From assembly GCA_040387035.1 (NCBI GenBank), contig JAZKEN010000104.1, positions 1 through 26,504 on the forward strand: a stretch of DNA of 26,504 nt, read 5' to 3'. The DNA comes from Methylotenera_A sp040387035. GTDB taxonomy: Bacteria; Pseudomonadota; Gammaproteobacteria; Burkholderiales; Methylophilaceae. The translations under genes and the position numbers were made by a program. This document shows positions 1-8,301 of the stretch, in pieces. The notes under the pieces were generated by a model. It had not been told where the DNA came from and searched no databases. It saw only the letters and a list, made by a program, of their open reading frames with translations. Position 1 is the stretch's first letter; every line of letters begins with the position of its first letter.

Positions 1-2
1 TG

Positions 3-62
3 CAAAAACCGATTACAGTGCCCATGCTGCGTAAGCTATTGCAGCTCAATTTAGAGGTTTAA
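3..62 (+). CDS. C-terminal fragment of an unidentified protein
   Basis: The first bases read open in frame 3 and end at a TAA at 60-62, giving a 19-residue tail ending in LLQLNLEV. The other two frames stop at about the same place or earlier, so a real gene end entering from the left edge is possible but weakly supported. The tail is too short to assign a family. It would converge on the AbiTii-type gene, whose stop begins only 13 bases later. Confidence 0.25.
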   Translation, partial: QKPITVPMLRKLLQLNLEV

Positions 63-75
63 ACTGCTTTATTAT

Positions 76-987
76 TTACCAACCATAGAAAGATTTTAGA
101 CTCTCTGTTAAAAGATTTGAAGCTATACCGACTTCAATCTGCCAAGACCCGTCAATAGCCCTTGCAATCATTTCTTTCATCCAGCCACGCACTTTTAGAC
201 CGAATCTTTTCTCTATAACGTCTACTGAATTAGCATCATCATTTATCGAATGCTCCAAACTTTCGATATATGTGTGGTCGATTTGATTTTTTTCTAACAA
301 GCGCCGTAAAGAAGCAAAATCTCCTTGATTGACATTAGTAGTAACGGTTTGTGTATTTTGGTTTCCTACTAAAATAGTCGCATTATCTCCAAAAATTGCA
401 TTTTGAAACATAGCTCCCATTTCCGGCGAACGCCCAATTTTCTTAACCTCTTCTTCGGTCATTTTGTCATCGAGTTTAGTTTCTAGCTCTAATACAAAAT
501 CTAACAAACGAGAGCGAACTATTGTAACAATCTGTCCTACTTGACCGATTCCCATATGGCACCAAGCTTTTTCTACATGGTATCCAGGAGAGAAACCTTT
601 TTCAAAAAAGGAGTTAAATTCAACCGCTATTGGCTGTGTAAGTTTACCTTCGTCACGTGCTGATAAAACTTCTAACGCTGAAATACATTCCCGCATTTCT
701 AATTTTTCAAATCTGTTCCTAATTTCTTTTTCAAGATGTAATGTGGGCAAAGGATGTGAGTTATGTCTTTGATACCCATTCGTCACCACTCCTCGAACTA
801 ATGAGCTAATAATACGATACTCAGGTACGAGGGCGCCTGCAGGATATCCATTTAATTCATGACTAACCCAATCTACCAAGTCTTTACGCCCAAGGCGGTA
901 TAAAAGAACCTTGGTTTTCATTAAAGCCTCAGTAATCTTTGGACTTTCTCCAGAAAGACTATCTACTAACTCATCTATAAGCTTCAT
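76..987 (-). CDS. AbiTii-domain protein, probable abortive-infection/anti-phage factor
   Basis: A 303-residue protein whose first ~190 residues look like the AbiTii domain: an N-terminal MKLIDELVDSL helix, a KTKVLLYRLG segment, then the characteristic VSHELNGYP motif (about residues 41-49). A short linker rich in N, T and Q (about 200-222) follows, then helices. The extreme C-terminus alternates hydrophobic and glycine/serine residues and ends FYGW, resembling the amphipathic tails of such proteins, which may act at the membrane (inference). AbiTii was named for phage-abortive loci, but its biochemical activity is not something I can state. The gene is AT-rich next to its neighbours (about one third GC in 241-300, against more than half in parts of the next gene), which suggests horizontal acquisition. 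The upstream ribosome-binding site is weak. It stands alone; no partner defence gene is visible in the window. Confidence 0.75.
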   Translation of the reverse strand: MKLIDELVDSLSGESPKITEALMKTKVLLYRLGRKDLVDWVSHELNGYPAGALVPEYRIISSLVRGVVTNGYQRHNSHPLPTLHLEKEIRNRFEKLEMRECISALEVLSARDEGKLTQPIAVEFNSFFEKGFSPGYHVEKAWCHMGIGQVGQIVTIVRSRLLDFVLELETKLDDKMTEEEVKKIGRSPEMGAMFQNAIFGDNATILVGNQNTQTVTTNVNQGDFASLRRLLEKNQIDHTYIESLEHSINDDANSVDVIEKRFGLKVRGWMKEMIARAIDGSWQIEVGIASNLLTESLKSFYGW

Positions 988-1026
988 TTAAAATTACGTC
1001 TCAGCTTAGCAAATTTCATAAACGGA

Positions 1027-1032
1027 TATAAT
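1027..1032 (+). promoter_or_regulatory. possible -10 element upstream of the FAD oxidoreductase
   Basis: A perfect TATAAT lies about 78 bases before the ATG at 1110, in the divergent intergenic region. No convincing -35 hexamer sits 16-18 bases upstream (the closest is TTAGCA with a 15-base spacer), so the assignment rests on the -10 alone. Confidence 0.3.
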
Positions 1033-1109
1033 ACCTCAAACCACATACAAGCAACTTCCTGTAAAATCATACTATTGGTAGATAAATACTATCTGTAAAG
1101 TAAAACACC

Positions 1110-2741
1110 ATGCTTAGAATCACCGAAATCAAACTACCGCTTGCCACATCCGCTGAAGAAGGCCATACCGACGCCGAAATCAGGGCAGCCATCATCAAAA
1201 AACTAGCCATCAATGCGGCTGATTTAATCAGTTTCAGCATTTTCAAACGTGGTACCGATGCGCGTAAATCCAATGCGATCCTGCTGGTTTATTCGCTGGA
1301 TGTTGTGATCAATGGTGAGGCAAAAGTACTGGCCAAGCACGCGAAAGACCCGCACGTAAAACCCACACCGGATACCAATTACCAGTTTGTCGCCAGCGCA
1401 CCAACCCATCTTAAAAATCGCCCGATTGTGATTGGCTTTGGGCCTGCCGGCATTTTTGCCGCATTGATTTTAGCCCAGGCTGGTTACAAGCCTATCGTGC
1501 TTGAGCGCGGCAAAGCGGTAAAAGAGCGCACCAAGGACACATGGGGCTTGTGGCGTAAAAGTACGCTGAACCCGGAATCAAACGTGCAGTTTGGTGAGGG
1601 CGGTGCAGGTACTTTTTCGGATGGCAAATTATGGAGCCAGATCAAGGACCCTAAACATTACGGCCGCAAAGTGTTGCAGGAGTTTGTAGCGGCAGGCGCA
1701 CCACCGGAAATCTTGTACCTTAGCCATCCGCATATCGGTACCTTCCGCCTGGTGGGTATGGTAGAAACCATGCGCAACAATATCATCGCACTGGGCGGCG
1801 AGATTCGCTTTGGTGCGCGTGTGGATGATATCGAGATTGAAAATAATGTGATTAAAGGGGTGGTGCTGGCGAATGGCGAGCATATCGCAGCCAGTCATGT
1901 GGTGTTAGCGGTTGGCCACAGCGCACGCGACACCTTTGAAATGGTGCATCGCAAAGGCATTTTTGTGGAAGCCAAGCCTTTTTCAATCGGCTTCCGCATT
2001 GAGCACCCGCAATCACTGATTGATAAAGCGCGTTATGGCAGCAGCTATTCTGAAGATTTGATCAGCAAGCTGGGCGCGGCTGAATACAAGCTGGTGCACC
2101 ACGCCAGCAACGGGCGCAGCGTGTATAGTTTTTGCATGTGCCCTGGCGGCACAGTGGTGGCGGCGGCATCTGAAGAAGGCCGCGTGGTCACCAACGGCAT
2201 GAGCCAATACAGCCGCAATGAGCGTAATGCCAACGCCGGTATTGTTGTCGGCATCACGCCAGAGGTGGATTATCCAGATAACCCATTGGCCGGAATGGCA
2301 TTGCAACGCCAGCTGGAAAGCCATGCTTATATGCTGGGCGGCAGCAATTATGCTGCGCCTGCACAATTGATCGGTGATTTTTTGGCCGATAGGCCTTCTC
2401 AACAATTTGGCGAAGTAGTACCTTCATACACACCTGGCGTACACCTGACCAATTTATCATCCACCTTGCCCGCCTTTGCGATTGAGGCGATTCGCGAGGC
2501 GATACCTGTATTTGCCAAGCAAATTAAAGGTTATGATTTAGCCGATGGCTTATTAACCGGTGTAGAGACGCGCACCAGCAGCCCGATCCGCATCAAGCGC
2601 GACGACGATAGCTTGCAAAGCATCAACACCAAGGGCTTATACCCGTGTGGCGAAGGTGCAGGCTATGCCGGCGGCATTTTATCGGCAGGGGTGGATGGCA
2701 TTAGAGTAGCGGAAGCGGTGATGTTATCCATGAATACCTGA
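1110..2741 (+). CDS. NAD(P)/FAD-dependent oxidoreductase (COG2509-type)
   Basis: A 543-residue flavoprotein. Residues ~1-95 form the small N-terminal domain typical of this family. A dinucleotide-binding motif, GFGPAGIFAALILAQAG, follows at about 109-125, with the acidic residue of LERG closing the Rossmann beta-alpha-beta unit. A GEGGAGTFSDGKL segment and a C-terminal PCGEGAGYAGGI stretch are conserved FAD contacts in the family. The length fits the usual ~530-550 residues. The family is widespread and annotated only as an uncharacterised FAD-dependent dehydrogenase; its substrate is unknown. Transcription is probably independent of the divergent AbiTii gene. chaA follows after 56 bases on the same strand and could be cotranscribed. 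Confidence 0.85.
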   Translation: MLRITEIKLPLATSAEEGHTDAEIRAAIIKKLAINAADLISFSIFKRGTDARKSNAILLVYSLDVVINGEAKVLAKHAKDPHVKPTPDTNYQFVASAPTHLKNRPIVIGFGPAGIFAALILAQAGYKPIVLERGKAVKERTKDTWGLWRKSTLNPESNVQFGEGGAGTFSDGKLWSQIKDPKHYGRKVLQEFVAAGAPPEILYLSHPHIGTFRLVGMVETMRNNIIALGGEIRFGARVDDIEIENNVIKGVVLANGEHIAASHVVLAVGHSARDTFEMVHRKGIFVEAKPFSIGFRIEHPQSLIDKARYGSSYSEDLISKLGAAEYKLVHHASNGRSVYSFCMCPGGTVVAAASEEGRVVTNGMSQYSRNERNANAGIVVGITPEVDYPDNPLAGMALQRQLESHAYMLGGSNYAAPAQLIGDFLADRPSQQFGEVVPSYTPGVHLTNLSSTLPAFAIEAIREAIPVFAKQIKGYDLADGLLTGVETRTSSPIRIKRDDDSLQSINTKGLYPCGEGAGYAGGILSAGVDGIRVAEAVMLSMNT

Positions 2742-2797
2742 TGTATTATTAAATGCGTGTATTAAAAATTTGACTAAAAAAACTGTATTAAAAAACT

Positions 2798-3907
2798 ATG
2801 AAAAACAGTCTTAACATTTCAACCTGGTCTATTGTCACCCCCATTTTTGCATGGCTTATTTTAGGCCTATCGCAATTACACCTTAACCTTGATTTTATTT
2901 ATTGGGGCGCTATCGAATCTATATTGATGGCCGTGAGTTTAATCGGGGCGGTACTAGCTGGTGTACATCATGCGGAATCCATCGCTCACCGCTTAGGCGA
3001 GCCGTTTGGTACGCTGGTGTTAGCCACCGCCATTACCATTATTGAAGTCGGGTTGATTTTATCCTTGATGCTAACTGGCGGGCCTGACACCGCCTCATTG
3101 GCACGGGATACGGTATTTGCGGCGGTGATGATCATCCTTACCGGGATTGTAGGCCTGTGCTTATTGATAGGCGGCATGTTATACAAAGAGCAGGTGTTTA
3201 AGCTGCATGGTGCCAATGTCTCACTAAGCACCCTGGCGGCCATTGTGGTTTTAACGTTGATTTTGCCCAACTACACACTCACCACCGTTGGCCCTATTTA
3301 CAGCAGCAGCCAGCTGGCTTTTATTGCGTTGGTGTCATTGACACTTTATGGCACGTTTGTTTTTGTGCAAGTGGTACGGCACCGCAATTATTTCCTGGAT
3401 GCGATTAATGGTGAGGCGAAATCTAAGGACTCGGCCACACCCCCATCAGATAGCAAACATCTGTATACCAGCACGGCATTACTTTTGATTAGCCTGAGCG
3501 CGGTGGTACTGCTAGCCAAAGCATTAGCGCCCACTATCGAAAGCTTTGTGCATTTGATTCACGCGCCGCATCAATTGGTGGGCGTGATTATTGCCAGCGT
3601 GGTGTTATTGCCGGAAGGCCTGGCCGCCGTGCGTGCGGCGCGCAAGAATATGTTCCAGACCAGCCTGAATCTAGCGTTAGGCTCAGCCCTTGCCACCATT
3701 GGCTTAACCATTCCCGCTGTGGCGATTTTTTCTTTACTCACGGGCTGGACGCTGACACTGGGTATTGATATGAAATCAACCGTGTTGCTGCTACTGGCTT
3801 TGTTTGTCAATGCGATTTCGCTGGCGACTGGGCGTACCAATGTATTGCAGGGCGTGATACTGCTGGTGATATTCGGGGTGTATTTATTTACGACGGTGAT
3901 TCCCTAA
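2798..3907 (+). CDS. chaA: ChaA-type Ca2+(Na+,K+)/H+ antiporter
   Basis: A 369-residue inner-membrane protein with about ten or eleven hydrophobic helices and two copies of the cation/Ca2+ exchanger alpha-repeat. The first reads GEPFGTLVLATAITIIEVG (about residues 67-85) and the second LLPEGLAAVRAARKN, continuing into NLALGSALATIGLTIP (about 269-305). The conserved acidic residues of the ion site are the E in GEPFG/IIEVG and in LLPEG. A charged cytoplasmic loop (about 198-220) separates the halves. This matches ChaA, which extrudes Ca2+, Na+ or K+ in exchange for protons. No clear Shine-Dalgarno precedes the ATG. The gene ends two bases from the stop of soxZ on the other strand, with no visible terminator between them. 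Confidence 0.88.
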   Translation: MKNSLNISTWSIVTPIFAWLILGLSQLHLNLDFIYWGAIESILMAVSLIGAVLAGVHHAESIAHRLGEPFGTLVLATAITIIEVGLILSLMLTGGPDTASLARDTVFAAVMIILTGIVGLCLLIGGMLYKEQVFKLHGANVSLSTLAAIVVLTLILPNYTLTTVGPIYSSSQLAFIALVSLTLYGTFVFVQVVRHRNYFLDAINGEAKSKDSATPPSDSKHLYTSTALLLISLSAVVLLAKALAPTIESFVHLIHAPHQLVGVIIASVVLLPEGLAAVRAARKNMFQTSLNLALGSALATIGLTIPAVAIFSLLTGWTLTLGIDMKSTVLLLLALFVNAISLATGRTNVLQGVILLVIFGVYLFTTVIP

Positions 3908-3909
3908 CG

Positions 3910-4236
3910 TCAGGCCGCCACAACCAGTATTTCGCCGTTGCCGGTTTTACCTAAATTGTCCACCCAATCAATGCTGATTTTGTCATTAAGGGCAGCGCCT
4001 TTGAGGTAAAAGGTCAGGTACGGATTTTTGGAAATGCCGGTGCCCCACTGCATTTCTAGTACCGTTTTCCCATTCAGCTTTGCCGTCACCAGTTGAATAA
4101 AATGCGCAGGGATAAGCTGGCCGAAATCATCCTTTTTACGCCCTGTTTCCATAGGGTGATTCATAATCAACTTGACTTCCGTGGTACCTGAATTAGCATC
4201 GCCACTTAGCTTGGCGCGCATTTTAATGTTGTCCAT
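3910..4236 (-). CDS. soxZ: SoxZ, thiosulfate-oxidation carrier complex subunit
   Basis: A 108-residue protein with the immunoglobulin-like SoxZ fold signature: KMRAKLSG near the N-terminus, then VKLIMNHPMETGR, and a central FGQLIPAHFIQ segment. SoxZ pairs with SoxY, whose C-terminal cysteine carries sulfur intermediates in the periplasm; SoxZ has no signal peptide and is co-exported with its partner. An upstream ATG at 4255-4257 would add seven residues, but it lies inside the end of soxY. AAAGGA eight bases before the ATG at 4234-4236 supports the shorter start. It is the last gene of a three-gene operon. No soxX, soxA, soxB or soxCD is present in the window. Confidence 0.9.
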   Translation of the reverse strand: MDNIKMRAKLSGDANSGTTEVKLIMNHPMETGRKKDDFGQLIPAHFIQLVTAKLNGKTVLEMQWGTGISKNPYLTFYLKGAALNDKISIDWVDNLGKTGNGEILVVAA

Positions 4237-4247
4237 AGCGTAATCCT

Positions 4248-4691
4248 TTAACCACAACCATTTTCAAGCACCACTACATTTTTTGCGGCGCTAAAGTAGG
4301 CGTCACCTGCTTTTACAATCACTTTGACATCAGAGGTGTCGGCCATTTTGATGCGCGTCACCAGTTGCGGCAACGCGCCATTACTGAATACAAAATGCCC
4401 GATCAAGCTGGTGGGATTATTCTCTACCAGCACCGAGATGCTTTCAGTATTGGGTATACGGCTGGTGATTTCAATTTGCACGATCGCACCGTTTTCAGCG
4501 CGGTCTGGAGCCACGATATCAATATCCTTGCTTGGCATTTCCTGGCCTAGGCCCAGATTCGTTTTCGCATCAATTATTTTTACCGCTTCAAACGCAGGCT
4601 TATTCCATAGATTAGCCAGCACCCGCATTGGATGCATCAGCAAGGCTAGCGCCACGCCCGATGCTATTTTTAAAAAGTTTCTGCGCTGCAT
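4248..4691 (-). CDS. soxY: SoxY, sulfur-carrying subunit with shortened C-terminal arm
   Basis: A 147-residue protein with a twin-arginine signal (RRNFLK at 3-8, then a hydrophobic stretch to about residue 26), as expected for export of the folded SoxYZ pair. The body matches SoxY, with ALPQLVTRIKMADTSDV and a VVVLEN strand near the end. The protein ends Asn-Gly-Cys-Gly, so the carrier cysteine is residue 146, the penultimate position. Canonical SoxY ends GGCGG, so this swinging arm has lost one glycine after the cysteine and carries Asn where the first glycine should be. The start codon overlaps the stop of the upstream M48 protease gene by one base (TGATG), implying translational coupling. 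Confidence 0.88.
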   Translation of the reverse strand: MQRRNFLKIASGVALALLMHPMRVLANLWNKPAFEAVKIIDAKTNLGLGQEMPSKDIDIVAPDRAENGAIVQIEITSRIPNTESISVLVENNPTSLIGHFVFSNGALPQLVTRIKMADTSDVKVIVKAGDAYFSAAKNVVVLENGCG

Positions 4692-6229
4692 CAGCTCAAC
4701 CTCTCAATTGCTTGCTTTTCGTTGTCTTGCAGGCGGCGCAATTCCTTTAAACGCGCTTCTACAATAGATTGCTCATAAAAATTGCCATCTTTTGCCTTAA
4801 TCGCTAATTCCAACTGCTCAACAGCCTTATTGATATTGTATTTGCGGTAATACGACTCGCCCTGTGCCTGAAAACGCAATAAATCCTTACCTTTTGCCGC
4901 ATAGGCTTTTGCCAGCATATCGTACAAATAAGGGTCATCCGGGTACAGGCGCTGCTTTTCGGCAATCAGCTTGATGGCTTTATCCGGCTGCCTGCTAGCC
5001 AAAAAGTGCTCCGCATAGCCATAAATCAGTGAACGATGCTCCGGAAACAGGCTTAAAGCCTTGGCATATTGGGCAGCGGCGGCTTGCGGATTATTGCGCG
5101 CCACTTCGATCCTGGCTGCCAAGTTTTCAATAAAGGGATGCTTGTCTGCATGGCTTTTTAACCACTCAACCTGCTTTGATGCGCCTGCCACATCATTCTT
5201 GCGTAGCATGGCAACGGCCAGGCCATAATGCTCGGCGGTTTCACTGGCAAAGCGATGCTCCCTGATATTGTCTTCAAATTGCTCAATCGCCGCTTGCGAT
5301 AGTCCATTAGCTGCACGCAACTTGGCTTTTACCAGATTAAAATCCAGGCTATCCGCCACCTGGCGGTAAGGCATGGCTTCAACCCGGTTAGACACATCTG
5401 CGATACGCTCTGCCGTTAGCGGATGCGTGCGTAAAAAGCTGGGCGCAGTGCCTTCTACAAAACGTGTGCCACGCTGCAAGGTGGTAAAAAAAGCAGGCAT
5501 GCCTCGCACGTCAAAGCCAGCCGCATCCAGTATCGTTAAACCTACCCTGTCTGCCTCACGCTCATGCTCGCGCGTGTAATCCAGCTGGCGCTGCACACCA
5601 GCCGCGCTGGATGCCGTCATTGCACCGGTAGCCAACTGGGGATTAGAGCGCGCGACCAGCAAAGCCAGCGCAATACCCGCAATATTTTTAAAGGTATCGT
5701 ATTTTTGCGAAGCCAGCATACGCGCCAAATGGCGCTGGGTGACATGGCCAATTTCGTGGCCCAATACCCCTGCCATTTCAGATTCACTATTGGACGCCAG
5801 GATCAAGCCGGTGTGCACGCCAATCACACCACCTGGCATGGCGAAGGCATTGATGCTGTTATCTTTTACTGCAAAAAAATGAAAGATCTGGCGCCTATCC
5901 GGGCCACTGGCAGCTAATTTTTGCCCAACCGCACTTATATAATCGGTCACCTCAGCATCTTGCAACACTTCGTCGCTATCGGCCACTTCGCGCAAAATTT
6001 GCTCTGCAATGCGCTGTTCATCCTGCGGGCTTAATACGGTTTGCGCAATATCGCCTAAATCCGGCAGATTATTATCGTCTGCAGGTATGGTGGTATTGAG
6101 TGTGCCATTATTATAGGGCTTGCCTGAAATAGCCGCTTGTACCATAGGCTCTGCAAGTGCGTTATGCGCAAGCAATACCATTGCAAGGGCAACGGCTTGG
6201 GGAATTAATGGTAACTTTAACTTCATCAT
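4691..6229 (-). CDS. BepA/YfgC-like periplasmic M48 metalloprotease with TPR repeats
   Basis: A 512-residue protein with a Sec signal peptide (hydrophobic to about residue 26, cleavage near ALA-EP). The M48 catalytic domain carries zinc-binding HEIGH at 158-162 and a downstream EREADRVG glutamate as the third ligand. The C-terminal half (about 300-500) is helical and consists of TPR-like repeats. This is the architecture of BepA, which helps assemble or degrade outer-membrane proteins such as LptD in Escherichia coli. Here the gene heads a minus-strand unit with soxY and soxZ; the overlapping stop/start with soxY suggests coordinated synthesis. Whether the protease acts on the SoxYZ pair or merely shares a promoter cannot be told from sequence. 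Confidence 0.85.
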   Translation of the reverse strand: MMKLKLPLIPQAVALAMVLLAHNALAEPMVQAAISGKPYNNGTLNTTIPADDNNLPDLGDIAQTVLSPQDEQRIAEQILREVADSDEVLQDAEVTDYISAVGQKLAASGPDRRQIFHFFAVKDNSINAFAMPGGVIGVHTGLILASNSESEMAGVLGHEIGHVTQRHLARMLASQKYDTFKNIAGIALALLVARSNPQLATGAMTASSAAGVQRQLDYTREHEREADRVGLTILDAAGFDVRGMPAFFTTLQRGTRFVEGTAPSFLRTHPLTAERIADVSNRVEAMPYRQVADSLDFNLVKAKLRAANGLSQAAIEQFEDNIREHRFASETAEHYGLAVAMLRKNDVAGASKQVEWLKSHADKHPFIENLAARIEVARNNPQAAAAQYAKALSLFPEHRSLIYGYAEHFLASRQPDKAIKLIAEKQRLYPDDPYLYDMLAKAYAAKGKDLLRFQAQGESYYRKYNINKAVEQLELAIKAKDGNFYEQSIVEARLKELRRLQDNEKQAIERLS

Positions 6230-6299
6230 TGTTATGATAATGCCTTTAATGGCTTAGTTCATGGCAAAATTGTTAATGGATAGTAACCTAGAGAACCCT

Positions 6300-6788
6300 A
6301 TGACCAACCCAAAACAAACCCTCACACACTTTGATAACAGCGGACAAGCGCATATGGTTGACGTTGGCGATAAAGCGATTACGCGCCGCGTCGCGATTGC
6401 CACCGGTCGTATCAGCATGCTGGCCAGCACCTTGGCGCATATTCAGCAAGGCGATACAAAAAAAGGTGATGTACTGGGCATTGCACGTATTGCGGCGATC
6501 CAGGCCAGTAAAAAAACGGCCGACCTGATTCCACTGTGCCATCCGATAGCCTTAACACGTGTAGCGGTTACGTTTGAGGTAGACGCAACGCAAAACAGTA
6601 TCAGTTGCACCGCAACCTGCGAAACAACAGGCCAGACAGGGGTGGAAATGGAAGCTTTAACCGCAGTGAGTGTGGGCTTACTCACCATTTACGATATGTG
6701 CAAGGCCGTGGATCGCGGCATGACCATGGGTGACATCAAGCTGCTGGAAAAACATGGCGGGAAATCGGGTGATTGGGTGGCTGAATAG
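6300..6788 (+). CDS. moaC: MoaC, cyclic pyranopterin monophosphate synthase
   Basis: A 162-residue enzyme of molybdenum cofactor synthesis, converting the MoaA product (3',8-cyclo-7,8-dihydro-GTP) to cyclic pyranopterin monophosphate. Family landmarks are present: HMVDVGDKA near the N-terminus, LIPLCHP in the middle, VEMEALTAVSVGLLTIYDMCK, and the C-terminal LLEKHGGKSG lysine motif. In-frame ATGs at 6261 and 6276 would lengthen it. I chose 6300 because the resulting length matches the family and the extra residues are not MoaC-like, but no strong Shine-Dalgarno decides the point. The gene stands alone, divergent from the M48 protease gene; no other molybdopterin genes are nearby. Confidence 0.9.
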   Translation: MTNPKQTLTHFDNSGQAHMVDVGDKAITRRVAIATGRISMLASTLAHIQQGDTKKGDVLGIARIAAIQASKKTADLIPLCHPIALTRVAVTFEVDATQNSISCTATCETTGQTGVEMEALTAVSVGLLTIYDMCKAVDRGMTMGDIKLLEKHGGKSGDWVAE

Positions 6789-6800
6789 CCACCCCATTTT
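6775..6800 (+). terminator. moaC terminator overlapping its stop codon
   Basis: GGGTGGCT (6775-6782) and AGCCACCC (6787-6794) form a perfect 8-bp stem around a four-base GAAT loop, followed by CATTTTGTTAT. The moaC stop TAG (6786-6788) is split between the loop and the second arm, so the hairpin is partly coding. The U-run is short (four), so efficiency is uncertain. Confidence 0.55.
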
Positions 6801-6811
6801 GTTATATTAAA

Positions 6812-7654
6812 TTACTTGCCGCCAATCAAGCTTTTAACCGCACCAACCAAATCGCCTGGCATGATCACGATTTTACTGTTGTTGGAATCGGATATTTTTT
6901 GTAGCGAGGTAATGTAACGGTCACCCAGCAAAAACATGGCTGAGGCATTATTTTCTTTTACCGCTTCGGTAATAAATTTAATCGATTCCGCAGACGCCTT
7001 GGCAGCAACCATTTGCGCCTCGGCATCTTTACGCGCGGCTTCCAAACGCGCTTCCGCATTCAAGATAAGCGATTGTTTGGCACCTTCCGCCTCAGTCACC
7101 ACCGCCACTCGCTCACGCTCTGCCGCTGCCTGGCGCTCCATGGCATCCTGCATATTAGGTGATGGCTTGATGTCCTGGATCTCAACCGATTTAACCGTTA
7201 AACCCCAATCCAGCGCCTCATCGGCAATGGCTTGCTTCAACTCGGTTTTAATACGGTCACGCGATGTTAAGGCATGATTTAACTCCATGCCGCCAATGAT
7301 TGAACGTAGATTGGTTTGCACCATATTGCGCATGGCTTCGCGGAAATTTTCAATGCCATACACAGCGCGCTCAATATTAGAGACCTTAATGAATGCCACC
7401 GCATTGGCTAGAATCACCGCGTTATCAGCGGTAATCACTTCCTGTTGTGGAATCTCTAAAATAATATCTTTGGTGGTGACCTTGTAGCTTACCTTGGTGA
7501 AAATAGGGTTGATCACATGCAAGCCCGGGCTTAATACACCGGCGAATTTTCCTAGTCTTTCCACTACCCATTCTTCACCCTGCGGCACGATGCGGACGCC
7601 TTTAAAAATGGCAACTGCCACTAAAAATATGAGTATTAAACTAAATTCGGTCAT
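6812..7654 (-). CDS. qmcA: SPFH/band 7 stomatin-like membrane protein (QmcA/paraslipin type)
   Basis: A 280-residue protein with one N-terminal membrane helix (about residues 4-20), then the SPFH domain (VPQGEEWVVERLGKF, GLHVINPIF, and LNHALTSRDRIK near the middle). An alanine/glutamate-rich coiled coil follows at about 170-230. This is the stomatin-like slipin class that assembles into membrane scaffolds. It lies 35 bases downstream of a NfeD-family gene, the standard bacterial pairing of a stomatin with a NfeD partner (as QmcA-YbbK in E. coli). Its specific role here is unknown; membrane microdomain organisation or protease regulation is inferred from homologues. Confidence 0.85.
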   Translation of the reverse strand: MTEFSLILIFLVAVAIFKGVRIVPQGEEWVVERLGKFAGVLSPGLHVINPIFTKVSYKVTTKDIILEIPQQEVITADNAVILANAVAFIKVSNIERAVYGIENFREAMRNMVQTNLRSIIGGMELNHALTSRDRIKTELKQAIADEALDWGLTVKSVEIQDIKPSPNMQDAMERQAAAERERVAVVTEAEGAKQSLILNAEARLEAARKDAEAQMVAAKASAESIKFITEAVKENNASAMFLLGDRYITSLQKISDSNNSKIVIMPGDLVGAVKSLIGGK

Positions 7655-7689
7655 GATGATTTTCCCTAAATTAAACCAAAGAATTAAAC

Positions 7690-8133
7690 TTAAATCGCTT
7701 GGATGCGTAATGCATTGCCTTCTACTGCCACCACCCGTGCCTGCGTGCCTTCTGTGATGGTTTCATTGGCAACCGCCGTCCATTCACGGCTGCCCATTAA
7801 GCCTTGCGTGAATTGAATGCGGCCTGATTGATTAGCACTGCAAGCCAATATCACGGTGCCGACACGGCCAATCTCTTCACCCTGCGCCTGCCCGACGCGC
7901 GAATGTGTTTCGGTTTTTTTGTAGTTGAGTTTCCAAATCGCTAGTGAACCGATAGATAAGGCAGCAAAGATGGCGAATTGAATGGCAACCGGCATGCCAG
8001 GAAACACCCAGGTCGCAATCGCCACGCATAATGCCGAAATACCGAACCACAACACATAGACAGTGCCTGTCGCCATTTCAACGGCCAGCAATACCAAGCC
8101 AAGCACACCCCACATCCACATTGCGTCAATCAT
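7690..8133 (-). CDS. NfeD-family membrane protein (YbbK-like)
   Basis: A 147-residue protein with two to three hydrophobic helices (about 4-75), including the family's GLVLLAVEMATG region, and a C-terminal small beta-barrel (OB-like) domain from about residue 85 (GRVGTVILA, then GSREWTAVANETITEGTQARVVAVEG). It lacks the large ClpP-like protease domain of long NfeD proteins, so it is the short form. It is the first gene of a two-gene unit with the stomatin-like gene and very probably forms a complex with that protein in the inner membrane. Confidence 0.85.
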   Translation of the reverse strand: MIDAMWMWGVLGLVLLAVEMATGTVYVLWFGISALCVAIATWVFPGMPVAIQFAIFAALSIGSLAIWKLNYKKTETHSRVGQAQGEEIGRVGTVILACSANQSGRIQFTQGLMGSREWTAVANETITEGTQARVVAVEGNALRIQAI

Positions 8134-8174
8134 GCTCTCACCTTTAAATTTGCCTTCAAAACGACGTAAAAAAC

Positions 8175-8191
8175 GTGATCAATAGTATCAC
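8175..8191. promoter_or_regulatory. small inverted repeat between nfeD and the photolyase genes
   Basis: GTGAT and ATCAC are separated by seven bases in the 168-base divergent intergenic region, with A-runs on the left and T-runs on the right extending the symmetry. It could be an operator for the light- or stress-responsive photolyase genes or a weak hairpin. Nothing in the sequence identifies a binding protein. Confidence 0.25.
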
Positions 8192-8301
8192 TTTTTAGTT
8201 TTAAATTGATGTGGTTTACAGGTTTAACATGAACCGAATGCGCCAGAGTTAATCCTAACCAATCTACTCAAGCGTGATTGCACTATTCAAACTGATTCAC
8301 T

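Noticed and set aside
1629..2405. Overlapping minus-strand open frames inside the FAD oxidoreductase gene
   Set aside because: They mirror a well-conserved plus-strand gene, have no ribosome-binding sites and no recognisable domains. The same applies to antisense frames inside valS, kbp, the photolyase genes and cobU.
3910..4257. Longer soxZ start at 4257
   Set aside because: The extra seven residues overlap the end of soxY and are not SoxZ-like. A good ribosome-binding site precedes the start at 4236.
6261..6300. Longer moaC starts at 6261 and 6276
   Set aside because: They add residues not found in MoaC and give an unusual length. Kept only as alternatives.
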